This document shows, piece after piece, positions 8,832 to 19,464 of a stretch of DNA of 64,000 nt. The notes beneath the pieces were generated by a model, which saw only the letters and a list, made by a program, of their open reading frames with translations, was not told the origin of the DNA and did not search any database. Source of the stretch: CAUZIZ01 sp965219855 (GTDB lineage: Bacteria; Acidobacteriota; UBA6911; RPQK01; JAJDTT01); NCBI GenBank assembly GCA_965219855.1, contig CBDCOR010000004.1, positions 1 to 64,000 on the forward strand. The letters are read 5' to 3'. The position numbers and the translations under genes were made by a program. Position 1 is the stretch's first letter, and every line of letters starts with the position of its first letter.

Positions 8832-10148
8832 CAGTAGTGTCCCAACGTTTGGGTTTCTAATCCCTGTAAAGTATTAATGAGTAATATGTTAGAGAAGATA
8901 ATGGGTGTTTCCGACTTGAAAGTGAGTGTACGCTCACGCCCTTCAGTTCATAAGGAGGGCGAGCATGTACACGGGCACGACGATTTTTTCTCAGGTGATG
9001 CGGCATCTTCCCTGGCATCATTTTCATCGCATTGTTCAGCACTACGGAGGCGACTACAAGGTCAAGTCGTTCCGCTGTGCCGACCATTACCGGGTCATGG
9101 CCTTTGCACAGTTGACCTATCGCGAGAGCTTGCGCGATATCGAAGCCTGCCTACGGGCCATGAGATCCAAGCTCTTCCACATGGGCATTCGCTCCACGGT
9201 CTCCCGCAACAATCTGTCCAATGCCAACGAGAGGCGCGACTGGCGCATCTATGCCGAGTTTGCCCAAGTGCTTATCGCCGAAGCGCGCCGCCTGTACACC
9301 GACGAGGACCTGGGAGTCGACCTGAACGCGACCGTCTATGCCTTGGACTCCACGACCATCGACCTGTGCCTCTCGGTCTTCCCCTGGGCGCGCTTCCGCC
9401 GTACCAAGGGGGCGATCAAACTGCATACCTTGCTCAACCTGCACGGCGCCATTCCCGAGTTCGTTCTGATCTCGGACGGAAAACTGCACGATGTCCACGC
9501 CTTGGACCACCTGATTCCTTGTCCCGGTGCCTACTACATCATGGATCGCGGATACCTGGATTTCGGGCGCCTGTACCGACTCCATTCTGCCCGGTCGTTA
9601 TTCGTGACCCGCGCCAAAGGCCAACTTCAAGTTCCGCCGCCGCTACTCCCACCCGGTGGACAGAACGACGGGACTGATCTGCGACCAAACTGTCCTGCTG
9701 AGCACCTTCTATCCGGCCAAGGCCTACCCCGAACCTTTGCGTCGCATCAAGTTCTTCGACGTCACCACCGACCTGCGGCTAGTATTCCTCACCAACGACT
9801 TTGCTTCTCCCGCTCTGACTATTGCCCGGCTCTACAAGCTCCGCTGGCAGATCGAACTGTTCTTCAAATGGATCAAACAGCATCTCCGCATCAAGGCCTT
9901 TTACGGCACCAGTCCCAATGCCGTGAAAACACAAATCTGGATCGCCCTCAGTACCTACCTGCTCATCGCCATCATCCGCAAGCGCCTCTATCTCGAGTTG
10001 CCGCTCTACACAATTCTCCAGGTCCTGAGTGTCTCGCTCTTCGAGAAAACCCAAATTTTACAGGCCTTTCAGGACATGCATTACATTACTCAGAATAGTG
10101 ACATTCATAAACAGTTGATGTTATTCGACTAACGCTGGGACGCTACTG
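8832..10148 (+). mobile_element. IS4-type element, copy A (1317 bp)
   Basis: Inverted ends read CAGTAGTGTCCCAACGTTTGG and, inward from the right, CAGTAGCGTCCCAGCGTTAG. A perfect 9-bp duplication GGGCCTCAT lies at 8823-8831 and 10149-10157. It is nearly identical to copies B (23566-24881) and C (56137-57308), and sits inside an SNF2 helicase gene. It is one base longer than copy B because of a single inserted A, which breaks the transposase. Confidence 0.93.
8965..10132 (+). pseudogene. IS4-type transposase, +1 frameshift
   Basis: The ATG at 8965 follows a strong AAGGAGGGCGAGC ribosome site. The N-terminal domain and the first two catalytic aspartates (YALDSTTIDLCLS, YIMDRGYLDF) are in frame. 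At about 9616 an extra A (CCAAAGG against CCAAGG in copy B) shifts the frame, so the IS4 signature with the third catalytic residue, YKLRWQIELFFKWIK (Y-2-R-3-E-6-K), is in the next frame. This copy therefore cannot make active transposase unless ribosomes slip. The slip site has only three As, so programmed frameshifting is unlikely. Confidence 0.88.
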
Positions 10149-10302
10149 GGGCCTCATCTAGAATAACTACGTCGGGTGCCAACGTCCGCACGATGTCGTC
10201 CCCATCACTGCGAATCTGCTCGTAATTGGTCACGTAAAAAAAGGACTGCTGCCGGTAGAGCTTGAGACGCGCCGGTCGAGGGCCCCAGACAGTTAGGGTG
10301 GG
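10149..10302 (-). pseudogene. SNF2-family helicase, ATPase lobe 1 fragment
   Basis: On the minus strand the bases read LPTLTVWGPRPARLKLYRQQ, then SFFYVTNYEQIRSDGDDIV, then RTLAPDVVILDEA. They run straight into the 9-bp duplication and, across the IS4 element, QRIKNWQTKTAQAVKRL. This is lobe 1 between motif Ib and motif II of an SNF2 ATPase. The sequence before it, which should contain the P-loop, is missing and replaced by the zinc-ribbon gene in another frame, so a deletion preceded or accompanied the insertion. Confidence 0.8.
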
Positions 10303-10585
10303 CAAGCCGCTTGTGGGGCTTGACCCTGGCGATCTCCAGGATCAATGAGGCCCGATCTCTCACCTTCAGATTGCTGTATTCACACAACTCTGTCAGTCGG
10401 ATAACATTCTTGCGGGAGATGTTCGACTGCTCTAGAAATCCGGATAGCTCGTCCATGATCTCGATGTACTCCCGTTCCGCCTTCGGCAACCTCTGGCAGG
10501 CTTTGCAGACGTGAATCCGGTGGCCCTTGCCCGAGAATCGTTCATTCGGCCGAGACCTACCACAGATTCGGCAATAGTGTCCCAT
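10205..10585 (-). CDS. Small zinc-ribbon protein with foreign C-terminal tail
   Basis: The first 90 or so residues resemble a conserved family of unknown function beginning MGHYCRICGRSRPNERFSG, with CxxC pairs at C5/C8 and C27/C30 that would bind one zinc. A helical region follows (ISRKNVIRLTELCEYSNLK) and the family part ends near VKPHKR. After that the frame runs out of frame through the SNF2 fragment, giving about 35 meaningless residues before a stop at 10205. The natural stop was lost in the deletion that joined the two genes. The protein may still fold. I cannot assign a function beyond probable nucleic-acid association. Confidence 0.6.
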   Translation of the reverse strand: MGHYCRICGRSRPNERFSGKGHRIHVCKACQRLPKAEREYIEIMDELSGFLEQSNISRKNVIRLTELCEYSNLKVRDRASLILEIARVKPHKRLAHPNCLGPSTGASQALPAAVLFLRDQLRADSQ

Positions 10586-10657
10586 TACTTCAAACGCGAA
10601 ACGGAGGATTGTCGTGAAGGAATCGAGGAAGACCGCGCACTGGCAGGCATGGTAGCA

Positions 10658-10690
10658 GAGGGGGCTGATAAGACCTTATTCAGCCCCCTC
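10658..10690. terminator. Strong stem-loop between convergent/divergent units
   Basis: GAGGGGGCTGA is followed by a short loop and TCAGCCCCCTC, giving an 11-bp GC-rich stem. Neither side has a long T-run, so it may be a weak intrinsic terminator for the minus-strand HYR gene ending at 10772, or simply a transcript-end hairpin. Confidence 0.45.
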
Positions 10691-10771
10691 ATATCCTGAT
10701 GCTATCGATCAGACATCATTATGTCTAGACTCTTCTCTGAACCCTGCAACTGGTTTCCCTTCAGCTTGACG

Positions 10772-12708
10772 TTATTGCTTGGGGCCGATTTCGGGTGCCG
10801 GCCCGTCAGGCGGCGGCCCCAGCACGTTATAGGCCAAAGGAGCAGGACAGGCTGCAAAGGCCGTGGCTGCCTGAGCCGCTGCGTCTTCCTCGTGCATTGA
10901 GCTCTGACTCTTGGGTACAGTGACGGTCGTGCAAGCCGCGGCTTCGTTACTGGAGTCATCAGCTGAATCCAACTGGATCAGGTAGACGCGACCATCGGAG
11001 TTGCCCTTACGCTCGGCGCGAATGCGCAAGCCGTTCACATCGTCCTCTGCGTCTCGGACCAACCTGGCGTCGGGTGAATGGTGGCCATCGCCGGTCTGGT
11101 CTTCGGCGGGCTCGTCGCTGGTGACGCCCAACGCCAGCTCCGGATCCAGGTCACAGGCGTCGGTGACCTCGAAGGTCAGCCCTACATCTACCAGTTCCAG
11201 ATCGTGGTTTGGCGGCCACAGCATCCCGTTGGCTGCGCTCACGCTGATGACAGGTGCCGTCGCGTCCACCACGCTCAGGGTTGCGGTGCAGGTGGAGGAT
11301 TCTCCGCTCGTGTCGGTGACCGTCAGCGTGACCTCGACGTCCCCCAGCCCGAAGGGGCCGGTGTTGTCGAGGTCCAGGGTGATTGGATCCCCGTCGGGGT
11401 CCGTAGAGCCATCGTTGATCTCCTCGGCCGTGATCGTCGCCTGACAGGTGGCATCCACTGGCTTCGTGATGTTCTGGCACTGTGCCACGGGAGGCCGATT
11501 CGAGATCACTTCCACTGTGAAGTTACAGCTCCCCTCGTTTCCCAGGCGTCCACAGCGGTACACGTCACCGCGGTCTCACCCACCGGGAAGCTGGAACCGG
11601 AAGCTTCAGAGCAGACGATAGGCAGGCTGCCGTCGCAGCCATCGCTGGCGCTGACATCGAAGTTGACGATAGCGCTTCTCGACCCGGGCGACGATTCGAG
11701 AACGGTGATGTCCTGGCAACCGGACAACATGGGATGCTCGACATCAAACCGGGTGGAGACAGTGGCCGATACGACGTCCAGAGCCGCGTCCTCGGCGGTG
11801 ACGATAATTTCGTTGTCGCACTGGCCGAGATTCACCGTGAAGTCGAAGTCGGGATCCTCTTCGCAGTCGGAACAGAAAGTCGTCTGTGGGCCACCGTTCA
11901 CGGTGGCAAAGATCCGGTTGATGTTCGCACTGCTGTTCACCGAACTGGACAGACCGACCGTCCCCTGTGACGAGCATGCGGGCAGACTGTCGAGACCGAT
12001 CTGAAGTTCGGGCAACAGGTCTAGAACCTGCCGGCATCCGACGCTGATGCTCACCGGTGGCAGCCGAACCTGACTCGAACTCCCATCTGGATTCTGGACA
12101 CGGACCCGGGGAAACAACTGGTCGTATTCCCCCTGGGGTAGACACATGACAACGAGGCCTGTCTCCTGGAATCCGCCACCGGGGGTGGTGCCCTGCACAG
12201 ATACGCCCACACCGTAGTCAGCGAAATCACCCTGAAAATCCGTCCCCGTGAAATGTCCTGCCTGAAAGCCTCCCGGGCCACCGACAGAGGGACTGAAGAT
12301 CAAACCGCTAGTACTCCGGAAGCCCAACCTCACCTCGCTGAAACAATAGGCGTGGTCATTCACCACCGTTTCATCCGGGGTAACCAGGACCGCGCCATTT
12401 TGCCCGAAGGCGCGATTGGAGATATCCAGGGATTGATTCAGGTAGGAAAGCTGATCCTCAGGAGTGTCGGTGTCCTGTAAGCTCACCCTCAACCGCCCTG
12501 ATAGCCACAGGTAGGAATCCGGACCCAGGCCGGCGAGTACCAGCTCATAATCACCGAGAAAATCATTACCAACCAGGACTCCGTCGATGCCGGAAACCGT
12601 ATCCCCACCGAGGTTTCCGATTGCCCGCACTCGGGACACCGGGCCCGGAAAGCTTTGATCCGATGGGAACTCGGGAATTCCATCCCCATCCTGATCGTGA
12701 TCGCTCAT
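10772..12708 (-). pseudogene. HYR/cadherin-like repeat protein, one-base frameshift
   Basis: The frame from 12708 begins MSDHDQDGDGIPEF, a calcium-binding type-3-repeat-like stretch, and reaches a HYR domain with DVSASDGCDGSLPIVC and GETAVTCTAVDAW. There it slips. The continuation in the next frame reads LGNEGSCNFTVEVISNRPP, so the intact sequence must have been VDAWGNEGSCNFTVEV. One G is missing near 11540. The remainder is another Ig-like/HYR module (DGSTDPDGDPITLDLDNTG) and a C-terminal region with SAANGMLWPPNHDLELV. Such proteins are exported and bind cell surfaces or polymers. This frame has no signal peptide, and the gene just upstream does, overlapping by ATGA. The two may once have been a single protein. 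Confidence 0.65.
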
Positions 12709-13958
12709 CCCGGTGACAGACCTGCCAACAGAATCTGGCCCGTCTGGTAGCCGGGCGTCATGACGAACGTATTCCCCAGATCCACGGTCTCGCCGGCGGG
12801 AGCAATAACCTTGGGCTGGCTCAGGGGACGGGTCTGAAAGAGGGTGAACTGATTGCCGGTTCTGAAGAACATCTCCCCCACAACTCTGTATCCCTCCGCG
12901 GGTGTAACCGAGCCCGAGGGGAAAAGATTCTCGATTGCAAAGGCTCCACTGGAAGGCATGCCGAACAGCGTCCCGGGTACGGTGTCCGAGCCGGAGTTGC
13001 CGTTGGGACCATTCGTAGCCAGAACCAGAGTTCTGTCGTTCAGGGCATGCTCGGTCTCTCCCAGCATGTCGATATTTCCCTCGATACGGCTGAAAAAGCC
13101 ATCGCCCGGACCCGAGGGAAGCTGAACCACAATCTCAACCCGCACGACTTCATCGCAGCCAACACTGAGCAACCTGAGATCACTCGCAGCTACGATGGTG
13201 CTGGTCGGGTCAGAGGGAATCAGGTTGTATTGGTAGAAGGTCTCCACCTCAAAGTTCACACCATCGCCTCGGACAGCTAGAAACTGCTGCATCACGCCGT
13301 CGTCGACATCACTGTCCCCGGATTGAAAAACGTCGAAGTCAGCAGAGCCCGGATTCGACTCTCGGCTTGCCGTGATGGACCCGCCGCGAATAGGAACTGG
13401 AAGCCCGTCAATACTGCTGACCCAGTTGATATCCAGAAACCCAATGCATTCCTGAATGTTGAGAATCACATTTGGCGCAGGCTCTTCGTCAACCGAATCG
13501 GATCGCATCGTTGCGAAACGATAAAGCCTGGAGCTGTCCCCCAGCTCCGCGTCGACCGTCACATCGTATTCGATGCCCGCCCCGGCGGGTCCGGCTTCTA
13601 CTGAAATCTCGTACGGAGTGGTCAATGGATTCGGATCGCTGATAACCATTTGGCTGCCCAGCGGAGAGGGAGTCCCCACACTGTTTGCCAAAATCTGGAG
13701 CGAAATCGGAGCGAACGGTCCTTGTAACACGGTGGTGATATCGGGGTTGAGGTTCGTGAGCTCGATATCCCCCGCGATCTGGTTGGGATTGGCGATGACC
13801 TGGGCCCGCACGGTCACTCCGCTAGCCAGGATCAGAACCAAAGCCAGCAACCACGCTGCGCCAGCCGGTGTCCGTTTCTCGTCTCGGGTCACACAACACC
13901 TCCCCGCCAGGGGAGGAGGCAAGAGTTTCAATTTATCCACTGGTCTGTTCTTTTTCAC
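12705..13958 (-). CDS. Secreted protein, unknown function, possibly 5' part of HYR protein
   Basis: I chose the GTG at 13956-13958 because GGAGG lies 9 bases upstream. The protein then starts VKKNRPVDKLKLLP and has a signal peptide, AAWLLALVLILASGVTVRAQ, cut after about residue 48. The mature part is acidic, threonine/serine-rich and beta-strand-like, with no named domain visible. The frame is open for another 590 bases upstream, including an ATG at 14324 and a second hydrophobic stretch (ALVFLVLVLIVLVFFALG), so a longer start is possible. It ends in ATGA shared with the next frame, whose product lacks a signal. This fits either a two-gene operon or one gene broken by an indel at 12705. Confidence 0.5.
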   Translation of the reverse strand: MKKNRPVDKLKLLPPPLAGRCCVTRDEKRTPAGAAWLLALVLILASGVTVRAQVIANPNQIAGDIELTNLNPDITTVLQGPFAPISLQILANSVGTPSPLGSQMVISDPNPLTTPYEISVEAGPAGAGIEYDVTVDAELGDSSRLYRFATMRSDSVDEEPAPNVILNIQECIGFLDINWVSSIDGLPVPIRGGSITASRESNPGSADFDVFQSGDSDVDDGVMQQFLAVRGDGVNFEVETFYQYNLIPSDPTSTIVAASDLRLLSVGCDEVVRVEIVVQLPSGPGDGFFSRIEGNIDMLGETEHALNDRTLVLATNGPNGNSGSDTVPGTLFGMPSSGAFAIENLFPSGSVTPAEGYRVVGEMFFRTGNQFTLFQTRPLSQPKVIAPAGETVDLGNTFVMTPGYQTGQILLAGLSPG

Positions 13959-14501
13959 TGATTCGTTCCTCCAAATTCTTTGGGTTCCACAGACCGTACC
14001 AGCCCCACTTGCCGGACCACCTGGCCTGAATCTGTTGTGCCGGTTGCCTCTTCCTTCCGACGTTACTTCGAACTCACGATTCGCTCCGCTGGATGTGAAC
14101 TTGGCCTTTCTCCGGCGATCGCCATCAAGGGCGGTGTGACGTCCACCCAGAGCAAAGAAGACCAGGACGATCAGAACCAGAACCAAGAACACCAAAGCCT
14201 TCCTGAAAGTCACGGCTCTCGGTTGCCTCCTTTTTTGTGCTTTTCGAGGAAGCGCGAGAACGGAGGGACAAACACCCGGAACCGCCGGGACACCTGCCAA
14301 AGCGCCATCGTTCAGTTCCTCCATAGGAACCCCGATCCTTCGCCGAGACCGGGCGTACGGAAAACCTGAGCCCACTTCAGCAAGCACGAAGCATCGGCTG
14401 CAATAGGCACTAGCGGACATTGGGCCGATGTCCGCTGATGTCCCCCCGTTTTGCTCCTTTTTGTCTCGATTTGCTCCTTTTCGTACTGTTGAATAGAATC
14501 G
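13959..14501. other. Intergenic region or alternative 5' extension
   Basis: This lies between the divergent secreted-protein gene (minus) and HTH regulator (plus). The minus-strand frame stays open throughout and contains a transmembrane-like segment around 14150-14200, so part of it may be coding. Bases 14420-14480 carry a repeated TTTTGCTCCTTTT / TTTGCTCCTTTTCG pair that could belong to a regulatory site for the divergent HTH protein. Confidence 0.3.
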
Positions 14502-15882
14502 GTGGACGATCAGGCTAATTTCATGAACCCATCCGACGGGGAATACCAAGACCCTTCCTCAGAGGGGCAACAGAACGAGCGGCTGGATTCCTGGAAGGAA
14601 ATCGCCGTTTACCTGGACCGTGATGTGCGCACGGTGCGCCGCTGGCAGAAGAACGAAGGGTTGCCGGTTCACCGTCATCTCCACCACAGCCGTCCCACCG
14701 TCTACGCCAACAGGTCAGAAATCGACGACTGGGTGAGGACCCGACGACCGATAGAGAAGAAGGGCGAAGCCGGCACCAAGCTCTACTCCTGGCTGGCGAA
14801 GCATCGTCGTGTGGTGGCGTATTCGGCTCCCCTTGTCCTGATCAGAAGTGCTGCCGGCCATCAGGTCCCTTTCCAATTGGGCCCGAGAGACACTGGGAGA
14901 GGAACTGGCGACTATCCAGCAGAGCAATCGGCCGCTGGAGAAGGTCACGACACCCTCGTTTCGAGCTCTGCAGCTCTATTCGCGGGCCTACGAACACTCC
15001 TACCGGCGTCGGTGGCCGATCACAGAACAGCTCCTGCGCGAAGCCATCGATCTCGATCCGGAATTCGCTTCGGCCCATAGACTCCTGGCCGAAGCACTGC
15101 GAGGCCAGGACAAGATCAAGGAATCCTACCAATACGACGAACGGGCATTTGAGTTGGCTCCAACTACCAACGAGAGGGAACGCTACGACATCATCGGGAC
15201 CCACCACAAGGCCAGAGCCCGTCACAAGAAGGCGGCCGAGGCGTTTCAGGTGCTGGCCGATATCTATCCCGATCACTACTGGGCCCATCAGCACCTTACC
15301 TACATGCTCCCAATGCAGGGCCAATACAAGGAGGCCTTCCACCACGCCAGACGGGCCGCCGAGCTGAGGCCTCAGGACTTCTATTCCCACAGCTGGGTCG
15401 CAGAACTAGTCGTCCCTGGCGGCGGCACGCTGGATGAGGCAAGGCGATACGTCGAGAAAGCGCGGCATCTGATTCCGGACGCCCTGCGGAAAGGTCACCC
15501 TACGACAACATGGATCCTATTAGTTTTTCCCGCCTATGCAGCCTGGATGGAGGGCGACCTGGCAGGGGTGCTGAGTGAAATCGATCGACTGAAAGCGGCG
15601 ACGGAAAGTCCCAATCGCTTCAGAGGACATCGCGCTTTCTGGCGTATCACACTGGGACAGCTGGAGAAGGCGTCAGAACTGATCACAGCTCACTACAAAG
15701 GACCGTGTTCACGAGCCTCCATCTACCTGGCCTGGATCCGGGAAGACGACGAGGCCCTCCGAGAGCTGCTGCGCCCATGCATGGCTCCTCTGCCCATGGA
15801 GCTCCCCAAATCCGGGGTTCATGGTGTTTGGGCCGATAGTCTACTGCTCCGCACCGGCCTCCTGCCTCCAAACCACAGGTGA
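14502..15882 (+). pseudogene. HTH-TPR transcription regulator with internal deletion
   Basis: The first frame begins with a MerR/excisionase-like HTH characteristic of acidobacterial regulators: RLDSWKEIAVYLDRDVRTV, RRWQKNEGLPVHRHLH and YANRSEIDDWV. A transmembrane segment follows (RRVVAYSAPLVLI). At about 14845 the frame breaks. The continuation, in the next frame, starts VLPAIRSLSNWARETLGEEL and proceeds with TTPSFRALQLYSRAYE and four to five TPR units to 15882 (AIDLDPEFASAHRLLAEAL and others). The missing middle is the periplasmic sensor-like part usual in this family, so the gene lost several hundred bases and its frame. It immediately precedes the TonB receptor, an arrangement that suggests it regulated that receptor. 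Confidence 0.7.
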
Positions 15883-15899
15883 CGAAGGATACGGAAGGA

Positions 15900-18800
15900 A
15901 TGAGAACAGACTTCAACTGGAACAACAGCTTACACAACTACCAACCCGGAGGGAGAATAGCCTGGTATCGGCTGGCGCTGAGTGTTGTCGCTCTACTGCT
16001 GCTGACCCCATCGCTGCTCCAAGGACAAAGCACTGCCTACGCGCGACTGGTGGGCACTGTCAAGGACCAGACCGGTGCCGTATTGCCCGGGGTCGAGATC
16101 ACCGCAGCGTCCCAGCTCACCAACGTCTCTAGAAACGCCGTCACCGGTGACCGAGGAGACTACCTCATCGACAAGCTCGCTCCGGGCCGGTACGACCTGA
16201 GGGCGGAGCTGCCGAACTTCAAGAGCCAGGTCTCGATTGGCATCCGGCTGGAGGTAAACCGAGTGGTTCGTGCAGACTTGGTCATGACGCCGGGTAAGAT
16301 CGCCGATCAAGTTACGGTGACAGGCCAACCTACCATCCTGGACACCGACACCGCCGAGGTGGCGACCGTCATCGAGGAGAAAACGATTCTGGACATGCCA
16401 CTGCGGGGCCGGGATCTGGTGAAGCTGGCCTACTTGACGACGGGCGGCACCCAGGAGAGACAGGAGGTTGGCACGGCGAACGACCAGAGTTTCTACGGTG
16501 GTGGCTATCCTACCTTCAATGGCCTCTATTCCCATTCCAACCAGATCCTGCTGGACGGGCTCCCCAACCAGAGCTTCATGACCATGCGTCCGGCAGTACA
16601 GTCAACACCGGAGACAGTCCAGGAATTCAAGATCATCACCAACAACTACTCCGCCGAATACGGCCGCGTAGCAGGGGCAGTGATCAACGTCCTGAGCAAA
16701 AGTGGAAGCAACGATCTGCACGGCCATTCCTGGTACTACTTTCGGGATGAACGATTCGATGCCTCTCACTTCTTCAACAATCTTAGGGGAGGAGACAAGC
16801 AGGAGGTCAACTACCAGATCATGGGCGCGTCCATCGGTGGCCCCATCATCAAGGATCGGACTTTCTTCCACGCCCACTACGAGCGTTTCGTTGATGACTT
16901 CGACACACCCCAATTTGCACAAACTGTCCCTACGGTCGCCATGCGAGACGGAGACATGAGCGGATCAGGCGCCTTCGGTCCTATCTCGCAGCTCTACGAT
17001 CCTTTCAATGTCATTGACGGACAGCGCCAACCCTTCGATGGCAACATCATTCCCCAGTCCAGATGGCACCCCATCTACACCAAAGTGATGGAGTTGGCGC
17101 CGGTGCCCGAGCCCAACGTGAGCGGAGTCACGGCGCAGAATTACAGTTCCTTCCGCAAGCTCCGAAATCGGGTTCAGAAATTCTCCCTGAGAGGCGACCA
17201 TCATTTCGAGGGTGAAGACACCTTCTTCGGGCGTTTCAGTTGGCAAACCACGCCGCAGCCGAACCGAGCACAAGAGACCCCCTGGCATCTGATGAGCGAG
17301 AGCACCGCAAATCCTTCCCCCGGTTGGCAAATGGGACTCGGTTGGGTCAATCCGATCAGTTCGACCCTGGTGACCGAGTTGAATGCCTCAATCTGGGGAA
17401 CCGACAGAATATTCGACAATCCTACAGACGAATTTGACTGGGGGCAGGCCCTGGGCTACGACGATGCACACTTGAACCCGGTTTTCTACCCGGATGGAAG
17501 CCGTGGCACCGGCGGGATGCCTCCACTTGGTGCGGCTGGCTACCCCGGCTGGTCGACCGGTTGGCGCTTCTGGACGCTGGACGACTGGGGAGTAGACCTC
17601 AAATACTCGGCCTCCTGGAAGAAAGGCAATCACTACCTGAAGCTGGGCTTTGCACATACCCGGAATCTGGACGTGAAGCAGTATTTCACAGCGCCCTATA
17701 ATGCGTTTTTCTCCAGTGGCGGCGACAACTTTGACGGCTACTCCACGGGCCAGATCACCCAGGCAGACAATGGGGGTATCACTGGATCCACTTTCGGCGA
17801 GCCCTGGGCTGACCTGATGCTGGGTCTGCCCTCCCGGTCCGGCGGAAACATGGCCGGATTGGGGGGCTTGTTCAGCCATTTCAACCAGTCTCACTACAGC
17901 TGGTTTGTCAATGATGACTGGAAACTGACCCCCAACCTGACTTTGAATCTGGGCCTGAGATGGGAGCAGCCCCGACCGGCCTACTACGAAGGCTCACCGG
18001 ATCGCTCCTTTCCCATAGACTATAACTACTGTGCCTTTGACTTCACTCAGGCCCAGGGGCGGATCGATCCGGTTCAGATGATGCCGCAGGGGCTCGACAT
18101 TTCCCGCTGGGAGGGCCCCATGGGCCTGGCCATCCCTTTTTCGAATCTGGACCGAAGAGGGTGCTATGAAGCCAGGTGGCGTTATCTCGCACCTCGCTTC
18201 GGCTTGGCCTGGCGGATGTTTGGCAACAACCGGACTGTCCTCCGCTTCGGTGCCGGCCTGAGCTACGACCAGGAATTCGGAGTCCTGAGGTCCCGGTTCA
18301 TGCAGACTCCGCGGGGCAACGTCAATGCCATCCGGCCCAGAGGAGAAGAGGTCCCGACGCTGATCCTGGGAAAGAAGCTTCATCTGCCCACCGAGACGGA
18401 ACTGGGAGAGTACCGTACCTGTTACTTCTCGGAGCTGGACTGGGAAGACGGCCAGGTGTACTCCTACAACCTCTCGATCCAACACGAGATCTTTCCGGCC
18501 ACCAAGCTGGAAGTCGGCTACGTGGGCAACCAGGGCCGCCATATTCGGGAGGTCAGCCCCTTCAACGTCGCCCTGCCGGAAGGGTACGAGGCTCCCCTGG
18601 TAGGGGGTGGAACCGTGACACTGACCAGTGAAGAGATCACTGCTGGCCCCCGGAGCTGGATTGAGGGCGACACCGAGTCCCGTTCCTGGTCGGGACAGCG
18701 GGCCCGGCGACTCTACCCCCAGGTCATTCCCAACGTCATCCACCGTCCCCTCGGAAACACCAACTATAACTCGCTTCAGGCCAAGCTGGAGCGTCGCTTC

Positions 18801-19440
18801 CAGGACGGTGTGGCCCTCTCCCTGGGCTACACCTGGTCCAAGGCCATGGCCCTGAACTACAGAGGCTGGGGGGACTTCGGCGGAGGCTCTCGAGAGTACG
18901 ATCGGGGCACCCTAAAAGGGCCGATGCCCCACGATCGCACTCACACTTTCTACAACGCCACCATCTGGCAGCTTCCGTTCTTCGAGGGCTCTCAGGGACT
19001 CACTCGGACCCTTCTCGGCGGCTGGGAGGCGGCGGCCATCGTGACCCTGACCAGCGGAGCCCCCTACCGGGTCTTCTACGGCCGCAATCTTTGGAACCAA
19101 GGCACCCGCAGCCGGCTCTATCCTGATCGGCTAAGGGACGGTTATCTGTCGGAGAGCGAGCGGAGCATCACCCGTTGGTTCGATACCAGCGCCTTCGTCG
19201 CCCCCATCTGGGACGAGAGCCTGCCCCCGGCAGAACGGGCACGGCGCTCTCAGGGAAACTCGGATCCCTATCCTCTGAAAGGTGACGGCGTTCAGGTGGT
19301 AGACCTCTCACTGCACAAGCGCTTCGCAGTCGGAGAGGATCAGGCCCTGGACTTTCGGGTGGACCTATTCAACGCCTTCAACCACACCGTCTTCTTCAAT
19401 CCTAATGGGAACATCGCCTCGTTCGCCGCAGGGTGGGTCT
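15900..19440 (+). pseudogene. Oar-type TonB-dependent receptor lacking its C-terminus
   Basis: Start chosen at ATG 15900; a GTG seven codons earlier is possible. Signal peptide: WYRLALSVVALLLLTPSLLQ. Residues about 45-130 form a carboxypeptidase-regulatory-like domain (ARLVGTVKDQTGAVLPGVEI, LAPGRYDLRAEL). The plug follows with VEVNRVVRADLVM, VTVTGQP, LLDGLPNQ and EYGRVAGAVINVLSKSGSN, then a long barrel to about residue 1180. The sequence NAFNHTVFFNPNGNIASF is close to the expected end, but the last strands and terminal aromatic residue are missing: the frame runs into the following gene out of register. Receptors of this family import large glycans or peptides in Acidobacteria. Without the last strand, barrel assembly would be impaired. 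Confidence 0.82.
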
Positions 19441-19464
19441 TCAACGCGGCTACCGCACGCCGAT

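Noticed and set aside
9600..9680. Programmed frameshifting in IS4 transposase
   Set aside because: The shift is due to one extra A absent from the intact copy and there is no long slippery run or downstream stem, so a mutation is the simpler reading.
8877..10083. Long alternative-frame readings over all three IS4 copies
   Set aside because: They recur identically in each copy only because the DNA is the same; the frame with DDE motifs and a ribosome site is the real one.
13959..14549. Extending the secreted-protein gene upstream to 14549
   Set aside because: The frame is open, but the signal peptide and GGAGG site support the start at 13958. The extension would place an extra membrane segment before a signal peptide. 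It is kept only as an alternative.
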